A stretch of DNA of 64,000 nt, taken from Thioalbus denitrificans (lineage in GTDB: Bacteria > Pseudomonadota > Gammaproteobacteria > DSM-26407). Positions 7,561 to 17,160 of the stretch are shown in pieces; position 1 is the first letter of the stretch; every line of letters begins with the position of its first letter. The stretch covers positions 62,001 through 126,000 of the forward strand of contig NZ_QPJY01000002.1 of NCBI RefSeq assembly GCF_003337735.1, written 5' to 3'. Made by a program: the position numbers and the translations under genes. The notes under the pieces are model-generated. The model was given only the letters and a program-made list of their open reading frames with translations, was not told where the DNA came from and ran no database searches.

Positions 7561-8496
7561 ATGCCCGAAAATCCCCCCGCTCCAGCCGGCAATCGTTCCG
7601 GGACCATTGCCGCGGACGAGCCGGCGACTCCCTTCAGCGATCCCGACCGTCTGCTCCCGGAGAGTGCGCCGCTGGCCCTGGAACGCGCGGCCGGACTGTG
7701 CCGCCGGGGATCGGGGGGAGGCGAAGACTGCGACTGGTACCACGGGGTGTGGCAGTACTTCAGGATCCTCGGCGTGGTGGCCACGCCCTGGATGCAGCGC
7801 CACTTCTACGAACGGGTGCTGGGTGAGCTGGCGGCGACCGGGAGCCATCCCCGGGTGCTGGTTTCCGGCACCTCCGACTACGCCATGCTGGCGCTGGTCC
7901 TGCACGCCTATGCGCGGCACGGGGCGCAGCCGGAGGTGACCGTCGCCGACCGCTGCGAGACGCCCCTGTTCCTCAACCGCTGGTATGCCGAGCGTCACGG
8001 GGTGCGGATCGCCACCCGGGCCGGCGATATCCTCGCAGCCGCCGGCGGACCCCACGACGTCATCTGCACCCACTCCTTCCTGGGCAACTTCCCCCCGCAA
8101 CGGCGCGCGGAGCTGGTCTCCGTCTGGCGCGCACTCCTGCGCCCGGGGGGAAAGCTGGTGACCATCAACCGGATCCGACCGGACAGCAGCGGTGAAGTCC
8201 GTTTCAGCGCCGGACAGGGGGAAGCTTTCCGGGAGCGGGTGTTGCGGGCGGCCGCAACCTTGCCCGTGGCGATCGGCATCGAGGCCCCGACGCTGGCCCG
8301 GTGGGCGGAGGAGTACACGGCCCGCTACCACAGCTGGCCGGTGGGCTCGGCAGCGGAGCTGCGCGCACTGCTGGAAGACAACGGTTTCGTGGTGGAGCGT
8401 CTCGAGCCGGGCCCGGGAGCGGCTCCCGGGCCCGCCGGCCCCTCCGTGGCGGGAGCGGCGTTGCGCCTGGAGGTGGTGGCGAGCCGCCGGCCCTGA
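7561..8496 (+). CDS. SAM-dependent methyltransferase-like protein
   Basis: A 311-residue class I methyltransferase-like protein, the first chromosomal gene after the island. Motif I is degenerate (RVLVSGTSDYAML instead of the Gly-rich loop). The expected acidic residue ending strand 2 is seen in VTVADRCETP, then GDIL, and the motif IV/post-motif region reads VICTHSFLGNFP and LLRPGGKLVTINRI. The N-terminal 70 residues are an extension with a WYHGVWQYFRILGVVATP segment. The substrate is unknown. There is no strong ribosome site before the ATG at 7561. It converges on the RND gene, with 15 bp between the stops. Confidence 0.7.
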   Translation: MPENPPAPAGNRSGTIAADEPATPFSDPDRLLPESAPLALERAAGLCRRGSGGGEDCDWYHGVWQYFRILGVVATPWMQRHFYERVLGELAATGSHPRVLVSGTSDYAMLALVLHAYARHGAQPEVTVADRCETPLFLNRWYAERHGVRIATRAGDILAAAGGPHDVICTHSFLGNFPPQRRAELVSVWRALLRPGGKLVTINRIRPDSSGEVRFSAGQGEAFRERVLRAAATLPVAIGIEAPTLARWAEEYTARYHSWPVGSAAELRALLEDNGFVVERLEPGPGAAPGPAGPSVAGAALRLEVVASRRP

Positions 8497-8511
8497 CCGG
8501 ACTTTTGCCGG

Positions 8512-11500
8512 CTATTTTGTCGGTTTTTTGTCCGCGCGGATGCCCCGCCGGCCTTTGCCCGCGCCGGATTTGGTGCGGGCGGTTTTCGCCTTCGCCCTGG
8601 CGGTGGGCGGGGGCGGCGTTTTCCGAGCCGCGCCGGCCTCGGCCTGCTCCGCCTTCGCAGTGCCGGGCGACCGCCCGGCCGCGGCACCCGCCCCGGGGGA
8701 GGCGGCGTCCTCCGCCGGCGGAGGATCGTCAACCGCGGACGCGGCTTGCGGCGTCGGCGGATCCCCGTTCTCCGCCTGTGCCTCGCGCCGCCGCTGCAGC
8801 ATCGCGCTCAGCCCCTGGGCCAGCAGGATCACGACGGCGCGAACGCCATAGTAGGTCCAGCCCAGAATCCGTGCCGTGATTCCCCACAGTCGCCGCCACA
8901 GGGCGGGGCGCCGGACGGGCTCCGCCTCCGCCGTGTCGGGGTGCTGTTCACGTACCCCGTATTCGGGGCTGAGGACGATATCGCCGGCATCGGTCTGTAC
9001 GAGGTAGAACTGCCGGCGGGCGCTGATGCAGCCGAGCGGGACCACCACCACCGCCATCAGGGTGGCCACCCCCGCGCCGAACAGCAGGCTCACCGCCATG
9101 CCCTGGAAGATGGGATCGAAGATGATGGCCCAGGCCCCCGCCATCAGGGTCAGCGAGGTGATGAAGATGGGGCGCATGCGGATCTCCGCGCCGCGCACCG
9201 CCGCCTCGCGCACGCTCAGGCCTTTCTCCACCTCGATCTTCACGAATTCCACGATGAGGATCGACTGCCTGACGATGATGCCGCCCAGGGCAATCATGCC
9301 GATCATGGAGGTGGCGGTGAATTCGGCGCCCATCAGCAGGTGGCCGGGGATGATGCCGATGAGGGTCAGCGGGATGGGGGACATGATGAGCCCGGCGAGG
9401 GTGAAGTTGCGGAACTCCCAGACGATAAGCCCGTAGATGAGCAGCAGCGCGGCCATGAAGGCGATACCCATGTCGCGGAAGGTCTCATAGGTGACGGTCC
9501 ACTCGCCGGTCCACTCGAACCCGGAGACGAAGTCGTCCGCGGGCGGGCCGATCAGCCCTCCCGGCATTCCGGTGACCTGCACGCCGTCGGGCGCCGTGTA
9601 GCCCTCCAGCCGATCCTCCACCGCGAGCATGCCGTAGATGGGTGCGCCGAGGCGCCCCTCCATCTCGCCCACCACATACTCCATGGGGCGCAGGTCCTTG
9701 TGATAGACCAGCGGCTGTTCCCACTCCTGCACGAAGCGTCCCAGCTCCGCCAGCGGCACCAGCCGTCCGTCTTCCGCGGGTATGGGGATGTTCGACAGCT
9801 GCGAGATCTGGGACCGCTCGGCCAGGGATGTCTGCAGCACGATGTAGGTGGGTTCCTGGACATTGCCGCGCTTGACGTCGCCGAGCCGGTAGCCGCCCAT
9901 GACCATGTCGAGATTGTCGGTGATGGTGTTCACCGAAATGCCCCGGCGCACGGCCTTCTGGGTGTCCACCTCGAAACGCCACAACCGGTAGGGTTCGGGC
10001 ATGTAGTTGTCCACGTCGACAATGTTCTCCACCTCGGCGAAGATCTGCGTCAGATCATGGGCGAACTGGCGGCGGGTCGCGTCATCGGGTCCATAGACCT
10101 CGGCGACCACGGTCTGCAGGACGGGGGGGCCGGGCGGCATTTCCACCACCGCGACGCGGGCGCCGAGCTGTTCGGCCAGCGGCGTGAGCAGCTCCCGGGC
10201 CGCCACCGCGATGGCGTGGCTGCCGCGTTCGCGCTCCAGCTTGTCCTCGAGCATGACCAGCAGGTCGCCCTCCCACGGATTCCGGCGCAGGTAGTAGTGG
10301 CGCACCATGCCGTTGAAGTTGAATGGCTGGGAGGTTCCGGCATAGGTGACCACCGCGGTCACTTCGGGAATCTCCAGCGACTTCACCGCCAGCTGTCGGA
10401 CCACGTTGGCGGTCACCGGCATGGCCGTCCCCTCCGGCAGGTTGACCACCACGCTGAATTCCGGCTTGTTGTCGAAGGGGAGCATCTTCACCGTGATGGT
10501 GCGGGTGTAGAAGAGCATGCAGAGCCCGACGGTGAGCAGGATGATGCTGATCAGGAAGCCGATCCCCAGCGTGCGGCTGCGGATGAGCGGCTCGATGAGG
10601 GGTCGGTAGAGGCGGGAGACGATTTGCCGGGTCTTCTCCTCGCGGCGCTCGGCGCGACCCAGCGCCTCCATGCGCGGACGCATCTGCAGGGCCAGCCAGG
10701 GGGTGAAGATGAAGGCCGCCACCAGGGAGAAGAACATGGCCGAGGAGCCGAGCACCGGGATGGGCCGCATGTAGGGTCCCATGAGTCCACTGACCCAGCC
10801 CATGGGGAGGAGGGCGGCGATGATGGTGAAGGTGGCGAGGATGGTGGGATTGCCCACCTCGCGCACGGCATCCACGCCCACGGCGATGCTGGTGTTGCCC
10901 TCCTCGAGCCAGCGCCGGAACATGTTCTCCACCACCACCGTGGCATCGTCCACCAGGATGCCGATGGCGAAGATGAGGGCGAAGAGGCTGACCCGGTCGA
11001 TGGTGTAGTCCACCACCCAGGCCCACCACACCGTCACCAGGATCACGATGGGAATCACCATGATCACCACCAGGGCGGCGCGGAAGCCCAGGCCCACGAG
11101 GCACAGCACCGCGACGATGACCGCCGCCTCGAACATGGCGCCGAGCAACTCGTTGACCTTGTCGTTGGCGGTCCTGCCGTAGTCACGGGTGATGGTGATG
11201 TTGACGTTGGCCGGAATCAGCGTGCCCTTGAGCCGCTCCAGCTTGGCCAGGATCGCCTTCGAGACGGTGACGCCGTTGGTTCCCTCCTTCTTGGCGATGG
11301 CGATGGTCACGGCCGCCTCGCCGGAAGCCCGCTCCCCGCCCGTCCAGGCCGGGCCGGTGAAGAAGGTGGACATCTGCTGGGCGTCTTCCGAGACGTAACG
11401 GACATCGGCCACGTCGTGCACATAGATGGGCTGCCCGGCGCGGCTGCCCACCACCAGCTCGGTGATGTCCTGCGCGGTGCGCAGGAAGGCGCCGGCGTAG

Positions 11501-12261
11501 ACGTTGAACACGGTGTTGCCGGCCTCCATGGTGCCGGCGTTGCGCTCGGAGTTGGCGGTGCGGATGGTGCCGGCGACCTGCTGGGGGCTGATGCCGAAAC
11601 CCGCCAGCCGCTCCAGGGAGACCTCAACGCGAACCTGATCCGCGCGGCCGCCGGCAACGAAGCCCTTGCCGGTGTTCGGCACCTCTCCCAGTGACTGCAG
11701 CACGTCCAGCGCCAGGGTGCGCAGCTGGGTATCGTCGACCTCGGCGGACCAGAGCGTGACGGCCACCACCGGCACGTCGTCCACGCCCACCGGCTTCACC
11801 AGCGGCATCTGCACATCGGGCGGGATGCGGTCCAGGTTGGACTGGAGCTTGTCGTGGACCTTGACGATGGAGGCGCCCATCTCCTCGCCGACGCGGAAGC
11901 GCACCGTCACCAGCGCCTGGCCGCGACCGGTGGCCGAATAGACATGGCGGACCCCCGGCAGCTCGCTCATCAGCCGTTCCAGGGGTTCGGTCACCATGCT
12001 CTCCACCTGGTGGATGCTGGCCCCCGGATAGCTGACGAAAATATCGATCATGGGCACGGAGATCTGGGGATCTTCCTGCCGGGGGGTGAACAACAGGCCG
12101 AGGATGCCGATGCAGAGGGTGGCGATCATCAGCATCGGCGTAACCGGCGTGCTGATGAACATGCGGGCTATCTTGCCGGCGGTGCCGAGATCGGCCTGCT
12201 CGTCCCGTCTGTCGCACCCGACAACGCCGTTCCCGGGCGGCGTTTGTTGAGGATCTGACAT
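8512..12261 (-). CDS. RND-superfamily efflux permease with a long C-terminal tail
   Basis: An inner-membrane proton-driven RND transporter (AcrB/HAE-1 superfamily), 1249 aa. It has the usual two halves: TM1 at MLMIATLCIGILGLLF, the first porter domain (TEPLERLMSELPGV), TM4 with the paired aspartates of the proton relay (GILVDDATVVVENMF), TM7 near LISIILLTVGLCMLF, a second porter domain and TMs 8-12. After the core there is an extra hydrophobic helix (RILGWTYYGVRAVVILLA), then about 90 residues of Ala, Pro, Lys and Arg that end in KKPTK. That tail is not normal for the family. No membrane-fusion or outer-membrane partner gene is adjacent. The ATG at 12261 has GGAGGGGGG upstream. Confidence 0.9.
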   Translation of the reverse strand: MSDPQQTPPGNGVVGCDRRDEQADLGTAGKIARMFISTPVTPMLMIATLCIGILGLLFTPRQEDPQISVPMIDIFVSYPGASIHQVESMVTEPLERLMSELPGVRHVYSATGRGQALVTVRFRVGEEMGASIVKVHDKLQSNLDRIPPDVQMPLVKPVGVDDVPVVAVTLWSAEVDDTQLRTLALDVLQSLGEVPNTGKGFVAGGRADQVRVEVSLERLAGFGISPQQVAGTIRTANSERNAGTMEAGNTVFNVYAGAFLRTAQDITELVVGSRAGQPIYVHDVADVRYVSEDAQQMSTFFTGPAWTGGERASGEAAVTIAIAKKEGTNGVTVSKAILAKLERLKGTLIPANVNITITRDYGRTANDKVNELLGAMFEAAVIVAVLCLVGLGFRAALVVIMVIPIVILVTVWWAWVVDYTIDRVSLFALIFAIGILVDDATVVVENMFRRWLEEGNTSIAVGVDAVREVGNPTILATFTIIAALLPMGWVSGLMGPYMRPIPVLGSSAMFFSLVAAFIFTPWLALQMRPRMEALGRAERREEKTRQIVSRLYRPLIEPLIRSRTLGIGFLISIILLTVGLCMLFYTRTITVKMLPFDNKPEFSVVVNLPEGTAMPVTANVVRQLAVKSLEIPEVTAVVTYAGTSQPFNFNGMVRHYYLRRNPWEGDLLVMLEDKLERERGSHAIAVAARELLTPLAEQLGARVAVVEMPPGPPVLQTVVAEVYGPDDATRRQFAHDLTQIFAEVENIVDVDNYMPEPYRLWRFEVDTQKAVRRGISVNTITDNLDMVMGGYRLGDVKRGNVQEPTYIVLQTSLAERSQISQLSNIPIPAEDGRLVPLAELGRFVQEWEQPLVYHKDLRPMEYVVGEMEGRLGAPIYGMLAVEDRLEGYTAPDGVQVTGMPGGLIGPPADDFVSGFEWTGEWTVTYETFRDMGIAFMAALLLIYGLIVWEFRNFTLAGLIMSPIPLTLIGIIPGHLLMGAEFTATSMIGMIALGGIIVRQSILIVEFVKIEVEKGLSVREAAVRGAEIRMRPIFITSLTLMAGAWAIIFDPIFQGMAVSLLFGAGVATLMAVVVVPLGCISARRQFYLVQTDAGDIVLSPEYGVREQHPDTAEAEPVRRPALWRRLWGITARILGWTYYGVRAVVILLAQGLSAMLQRRREAQAENGDPPTPQAASAVDDPPPAEDAASPGAGAAAGRSPGTAKAEQAEAGAARKTPPPPTARAKAKTARTKSGAGKGRRGIRADKKPTK

Positions 12262-12630
12262 GGTCGCCCCCCTCCATCCTGCCCGCCGGCGTGCACGCGG
12301 TGGCGCATCTCATCCGGCAGTTGCCCGGCCCTTGTTGTCATGTGGTCGCCGGGATGTCCACGATCTATGTCGGGCTCAATCTTTGCGGCACCGGCCAAGT
12401 CGCGATTTCTCCGCCCTGACCGGGCACCAGTCCCTTGGGTAAGTAAAGTCCACGGATGCCCGGATGTAAAAGTGCCGACAGGCTGTCCGGGCGCCCGGAC
12501 GGGGCGGGGGATCGGAGCCGGATTCCCGCTTCCCGGGCGGGCCCGGGGCCAGGGGGAAACGCGTCCGGCGGGGGCGGGAAGGGCCGGTTGAACGTGCAGG
12601 GCGCGCGGGCAGCGCCACCCGCGTGCCGCA
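12262..12630. other. Intergenic region between the RND and ATP-grasp genes
   Basis: 369 bp without a believable gene. It should hold the promoter of the RND gene on the minus strand. The one clear structure is a perfect 16-bp palindrome, GTCCGGGCGCCCGGAC, at 12485-12500, followed by a G-rich stretch; there is no T run. Its role is unknown. Confidence 0.5.
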
Positions 12631-13707
12631 CTAGTGCAGCGCCAGGGAGCGGCTGTCGCGGTAGCGGCGGAAAATCATATCCCTCAGGGCGGCGCCGATG
12701 ACGCGGGTAAAGGGTTTGATGTTGTCGCGTTTCGACTCGAACAGTGAGTACATGCAGGCGTTGGTCTCGAACATGACCAGGCTGCCGTCGGGGCGCAGGT
12801 TCAGGTCCATGCCGAAGTAGTCCAGTCCCACCTGGGCGCTGAAGGCTTCCAGCCGGGCCAGGTTGCGTTCGCCGAGCCGCTCCCGGAAATGCTCCAGGAA
12901 CTCCTTCTCATCGGCCTCGAAATCCGCCACTTTCCGCTTGGAGTTCCGATGCACCATCCACTGGTCGCTGGTGAAAAGGTGGCGCGGATAGAGCCGGCCG
13001 TCGATGGCGATCACGCGGAATTTCCGGTAGAAGCCGTCCGGATCCCGGCAGTCGACGAACTCGGTCAGGTAGTAGTCCCGCCCGTCGAAGGCGAAGCGCT
13101 CCAGCTCGTCGATGTCCCCCGGCTCCCGGATCAGGGTCATGCCCTTGCCGCCGTGCTGGCCAGCCGGCCGGAAGATGAACGGCAGCCGGATGTCGCCCCG
13201 TTCGACGGCCGCTCTGACATCCCGGCAATAACGGGGGCGGAGGCGGATTGTTTTCGGAACCAGGACGCCCTCGAAGTCCGCGAAGCGCTGGTAGAGCAGA
13301 TCCCGCTTGGTCGCGGCGATTCGTTCGGGCGGGTTGAGGCTGGGAATGCCCTCCCGCGCAATCAGCTCCCTGGCCGCCTCCAGCCCCCGTGCGTTGCTGT
13401 CGGGGTCACAGATGAGATTGACGGCGAAATCCGGTCTGCCGAACTTGATCTGGCCACCCTTTCTGCCGCCGAGGAACAGGACATGGATGTCGATGCCGTC
13501 GATCTCGGGGAATTCGAAATTGCCCGTGTTGTGGAACTCGAAGCCCCGCTGATCGATGAATTCGACCGTAACCCGGTTGTCGTCAGGGATGGCGTTGATG
13601 ATGAGGACCCGCGGCTTCCTCTCGGGCGGGGCTGATCGGGCTGTCTGCGTACCGGTGCCGGCCTGGAAGGAGTAGCTGATCGTGGGGGGATTCTTCTTCT
13701 TGGTCAT
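12631..13707 (-). CDS. ATP-grasp enzyme of the RimK/glutathione synthetase type
   Basis: A 358-residue soluble protein with the ATP-grasp fold. The pre-ATP-grasp domain carries RVLIINAIPDDNRVTVEF. The ATP-binding core shows LPFIFRPAGQHGGKGM (the Gly-rich loop), YLTEFVD, and FRVIAIDGRLYPRH; the Mg-binding end is DYFGMDLNLRPDGSLVMFETNACM. Such enzymes join an acyl phosphate to an amine; the substrate here cannot be read from the sequence. The ATG at 13707 (MTKKK) has AGGA eight bases upstream; the ATG at 13731 is weaker. It lies 88 bp downstream of tctB in the same direction and could share its transcript. Confidence 0.78.
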   Translation of the reverse strand: MTKKKNPPTISYSFQAGTGTQTARSAPPERKPRVLIINAIPDDNRVTVEFIDQRGFEFHNTGNFEFPEIDGIDIHVLFLGGRKGGQIKFGRPDFAVNLICDPDSNARGLEAARELIAREGIPSLNPPERIAATKRDLLYQRFADFEGVLVPKTIRLRPRYCRDVRAAVERGDIRLPFIFRPAGQHGGKGMTLIREPGDIDELERFAFDGRDYYLTEFVDCRDPDGFYRKFRVIAIDGRLYPRHLFTSDQWMVHRNSKRKVADFEADEKEFLEHFRERLGERNLARLEAFSAQVGLDYFGMDLNLRPDGSLVMFETNACMYSLFESKRDNIKPFTRVIGAALRDMIFRRYRDSRSLALH

Positions 13708-13795
13708 CGGAAATCCTGGTGCTGCGTTCATCGGGATGCAGGTCTGACGGCTGCAGTTTACCCCCAAGGGGCGGTGGCATGAATACCGGCGCAAC

Positions 13796-14239
13796 CTAGC
13801 CGAAAACGCCCGCGGGCAGCTGCAGCTGCAACAGCTGCACGAACACGCCGTGGACGAACAGCGCGGCCCCGGCGGCCATGGCGGCTGCCACTCCCCAGCC
13901 CGTGCCGTGCCACCTGAGAAACGCCAGCAGGAACAGGGCCGGCCCGAGGACGAAACCCAGGATCCAGACCGCGGGCAGGATGGCGGCAACCGCCAGGTAA
14001 TGGCTGAATTCGGTGGCAATGCTCCCATCGCGCTCCCGGTCCGATGGCGGTTCAGGCGTCACGGGCCCGCGCCGCTGCCGCAGCAGCAGCGGCAGGGCGG
14101 CGCCGATGGTGAGCGCGCCGGCCAGGAGGGGAAAGCGCATGACCACCCAGCCGTAGTCGTAGTACAGCCAGCCGGAGAGCAGGAACAGCAGGATCAGGCC
14201 CGCGGCCAGCAGGGGGAGAATCGAGTCGGTCCGGTTCAT
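13796..14239 (-). CDS. tctB: Tripartite tricarboxylate transporter small membrane subunit TctB
   Basis: A 147-residue protein with four predicted membrane helices (LLAAGLILLFLLSGWLYYDY; then about 35-53, 82-105 and 115-140) and a charged loop in the middle, the usual TctB layout. It supports TctA in importing di/tricarboxylates. It overlaps tctA by 4 bp (ATGA). The sequence is poorly conserved in this family, so the name rests on topology plus context. Confidence 0.85.
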   Translation of the reverse strand: MNRTDSILPLLAAGLILLFLLSGWLYYDYGWVVMRFPLLAGALTIGAALPLLLRQRRGPVTPEPPSDRERDGSIATEFSHYLAVAAILPAVWILGFVLGPALFLLAFLRWHGTGWGVAAAMAAGAALFVHGVFVQLLQLQLPAGVFG

Positions 14240-15726
14240 GGGCCTGTCACCCCCGGACGGCGGTCGGCGCGGGACTTCCGGTAGCTCCAGGCGAACACAC
14301 CCACCAGCATCAGGCCCAGGGTCAGGCTGATGGGGCGGGTGATGAAGGCCGGACCGTAGGCCTGCAGCGAGATGTGCAGGTAGGTCTCCAGTATGGGGCC
14401 GAGGATGAAGCCGAGCACCAATGCCGGGCGGGAGTAGTTGAACCGCCGCATCAGCAGGCCCAGGGCGCCGAACAGGAACACGAACAGGACATCGACGCCG
14501 CTGTTCCCGGTTGCGAAGGCGCCCACGACCACCAGCACCAGGAGAGCGGGGGCCAGGAACTGGCCGCGGATGGAGGCCAGCTTCGCCACGCCCGCGGCCA
14601 GCGGCACCATCAGCAGCGCGGAGACCAGGTTGGTCACGGCGAGGATGATCGCCAGGGCCGTCGCCATGTCCAGGTGCGTGACGAGAAAGTCGGGGCCGGG
14701 TTCGATGCCGAGGATCAGGAATCCGCCGAGCAGGAGGGCCATGGCGGCGCTGCCCGGGATGCCGAGGGCGAGGGTGGGCACCAGCGAGCCGCCCTCCTTG
14801 GCGTTGTTGCTGGCCTCCGGGGCGATGACCCCGTCGATATCGCCCGCCTCCCCGGCAGCATCCCGATCCCGCCGGCCGCGGGCCGCGGCATAGGCCAGGT
14901 AGGGCGCGGTCTCTCCACCGACGCCGGGGACGATGCCCACCAGGACCCCGATGCCGACGGAGCGCAGGAAGGTCCAGGGCCGCTCCAGGACCGCGGCCGC
15001 GCCGCGGGCGAGGTCCCGCCAGCGCAGTGCGGTTCCGGCCGCCGCCGGTCGGCGGCCGGCGCCTGCCAGGCGGACGATTTCCGGGATGGCGAACAGGCCC
15101 AGCACCAGGGGCACCAGCCGGATTCCGTCCAGCAGATAGTCGCTCTCCATCCAGAAGCGCGGCACACCGGTGATGCGCTGGTAGCCGAAGGTGGCCAGGA
15201 ACAGGCCCAGGCCGGCGGCGACCAGCCCCTTCAGCGGTTCGCCCTGATCGAGCAGGGCCACGCTGGCGATACCCACCAGGGCGAGCAGGAAGATCTCCGG
15301 GGCGCCGAAGGCCAGCACCACCGGCTGCAGCAGGGGCAGCAGCAGCACCAGGGCCAGGGCGCTCAGCAGCCCGCCCAGGGCCGAGGCGGTCAGCGCGGCG
15401 CCCACCGCGTACAGGCCGCGTCCCTGGCGGTGGAGGGCGAAGCCGTCCCTGACCGTGGCGGCGTTGGCCGGCGCTCCCGGAATGCCCAGGAGAATGGCGG
15501 TGACGGAGCCGCCCGTGTAGACCGCCGCATGGGCCGCCAGCAGGAAGCCGACACCGGTCAGGGGATCCAGGCCGTAGATGAACGGCAGCAGGATGGCCAG
15601 CGTGGACAGGCCGCTCAGGCCTGGCAGCACCCCGCACACCAGGCCGATGGAGAGCCCTGCGAGGGCCGCCAGGAGCGTGGGGCCATGGGCGGCCAGGCTC
15701 AGGGCTGAGGAGATGACGTCCGGCAT
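14236..15726 (-). CDS. tctA: Tripartite tricarboxylate transporter large permease TctA
   Basis: The 496-residue channel subunit of a TTT-family importer, an integral membrane protein with about 12 helices. Family signatures are present: an N-terminal GLVCGVLPGLSGLSTLAILLP loop, YTGGSVTAILLGIPGAPANAAT, a second GIVPGVGGETAPYLAY loop, and the EASNNAKEGGSLVPTLALGI box. The two PGxxG loops are the pseudo-symmetric substrate-binding elements. It lies between tctC (90 bp upstream) and tctB (4-bp overlap), giving the order CAB. Confidence 0.95.
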   Translation of the reverse strand: MPDVISSALSLAAHGPTLLAALAGLSIGLVCGVLPGLSGLSTLAILLPFIYGLDPLTGVGFLLAAHAAVYTGGSVTAILLGIPGAPANAATVRDGFALHRQGRGLYAVGAALTASALGGLLSALALVLLLPLLQPVVLAFGAPEIFLLALVGIASVALLDQGEPLKGLVAAGLGLFLATFGYQRITGVPRFWMESDYLLDGIRLVPLVLGLFAIPEIVRLAGAGRRPAAAGTALRWRDLARGAAAVLERPWTFLRSVGIGVLVGIVPGVGGETAPYLAYAAARGRRDRDAAGEAGDIDGVIAPEASNNAKEGGSLVPTLALGIPGSAAMALLLGGFLILGIEPGPDFLVTHLDMATALAIILAVTNLVSALLMVPLAAGVAKLASIRGQFLAPALLVLVVVGAFATGNSGVDVLFVFLFGALGLLMRRFNYSRPALVLGFILGPILETYLHISLQAYGPAFITRPISLTLGLMLVGVFAWSYRKSRADRRPGVTGP

Positions 15727-15816
15727 GGGAAGGCAGTCGTGCCGCGGCGGTCTATTCGAGGCCCATGACGGCCCGGTGGCGGTTGCCGCCCCTGGGGCAG
15801 CATGTGGCCGGAGGTC

Positions 15817-16866
15817 TCACCGGTAGTATTTCTCCAGCAGCACGTGGCGCACCTGGACCAGCCGTTCGCCCTCCAGCGCCCCGATGGTGCCGGTCACCAG
15901 TTCCGCGAGGGTGTCCGGCCCGGCGGGATCGATGCCGAAGCCCTTGGCCGACGCTTCAGCGACGAAAGCCGGATCGGCGAGTATCCCGCCGAGGGTCCCG
16001 GCGAGGTAGGCCACCCGGTCCGCGGGGGTTCCGGGCGTGGTGAGGAGCGCACGTCCGGTGCGGGCCATGCGGGCGCGGAAGTCGATCCACCAGGCCTGTT
16101 CCGCGGACAGCTCCACCGCCTCGAACAGGGTGGGGAGATCGGGGAACAGGGGCGAGCGGTCCCGATCCAGCACCGCAATGGGCACCAGCTGTCCGCCACG
16201 GGCATATTTGAGCGCGGAGCGGTCAGAGGTCACGATGCCGTCCACCTCGCCCCGCATCGCCGCCAGTGCCGCCTCCTTCGAGCCCTTGTAGCCGATGATG
16301 ATTTCCGCCTCGAGCCCGAGCGCCTCGGAGAGGCAGGCGGCGGTATCGGCGAGGGCGTCGGCCTTGCCGCCGCCGGACCACTTGACCGGTTCCCCTGCGG
16401 CGCGCAGCCCGGCCAGATTCCTGAGGGGGGATCGACCGCTCAGCATGACCACGCTCGGTTCGGTGCTAACCCGCGCCAGCCAGGGGACCTGCCCGAGGTC
16501 GTAGCGGGCCCCCTCGAGCTCCAGCAGCTGCGCCAGGGCGGCGCCCGGGCCGTTCACCAGCATCAGGGTCAGCCCGTCGGGCGCGGAACGGTAGACCTGG
16601 CTGAGGGCGACCAGCCCGCCGCCGCCCGGCCGGTTCTCCACCACCACCGTGGCGCCGGTGCGCCGTTCGATCCACGGCGCCAGCAGCCGGGCGAGGGTGT
16701 CGTAGCCCCCACCCGGGCCGTAGCCCACCACCAGCCGTACCACCTGGCCACGGAAGAACTCCGCCGCGGCGCCATCCTCCGCGCCGGCGCTTGTCGACAG
16801 TGGCAGGCACAGGAGGACAGCCAGGATTCCCCCGAACCCCATCCCGCGGATGTTCCAGTCCGACAT
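15817..16866 (-). CDS. tctC: Periplasmic tricarboxylate-binding receptor TctC
   Basis: The 349-residue extracytoplasmic solute receptor of the Tct system (Bug/TctC family). A signal peptide is seen in the first 29 residues (hydrophobic FGGILAVLLCLPLS, cleavage after AGA). The mature part shows the typical beginning VVRLVVGYGPGGGYDTLARLLAP and VVENRPGGGG, then the second-domain LIVG-like IIIGYKGSKEAALAAMRGEVDG and the terminal FPDLPTLFEAV. A GTG-initiated frame runs further upstream, but the ATG at 16866 has a GAGG site and starts the signal peptide. The ligand, probably a carboxylate, is not determined. The 294 bp upstream probably holds the promoter. Confidence 0.92.
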   Translation of the reverse strand: MSDWNIRGMGFGGILAVLLCLPLSTSAGAEDGAAAEFFRGQVVRLVVGYGPGGGYDTLARLLAPWIERRTGATVVVENRPGGGGLVALSQVYRSAPDGLTLMLVNGPGAALAQLLELEGARYDLGQVPWLARVSTEPSVVMLSGRSPLRNLAGLRAAGEPVKWSGGGKADALADTAACLSEALGLEAEIIIGYKGSKEAALAAMRGEVDGIVTSDRSALKYARGGQLVPIAVLDRDRSPLFPDLPTLFEAVELSAEQAWWIDFRARMARTGRALLTTPGTPADRVAYLAGTLGGILADPAFVAEASAKGFGIDPAGPDTLAELVTGTIGALEGERLVQVRHVLLEKYYR

Positions 16867-17160
16867 CGGTAGCCTCGCTTGTCTGGTGCTGATGGCCCCA
16901 CCCGTGAATCGCACCGGTCTGCGACTGCGGGAAGGAGTCCGGATTGTCCCGGGCACTATAATTTGTCTGGGTCGCGGGAGTAAAACCAGAGCTGCGGGCG
17001 ACCCCCGGGATCGGCCCGATGGGGGGCCGGAGGCGGGATGGTGCAAAGGCTGCTGCGGGGTGGACGGGGCCGCCTGCAACCAGGGCGGCGATGCCAGGGG
17101 CGGCGACTGACCGACCGGCGTCGGGAGTCCATCCGGTCCGGGCCGGCGTCCCGGCAACCC

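Noticed and set aside
8746-11694. 982-codon open frame on the plus strand
   Set aside because: It lies fully opposite the RND gene, is rich in His, Asp, Gly and Gln, and has no domain; it is the usual antisense shadow of GC-rich coding.
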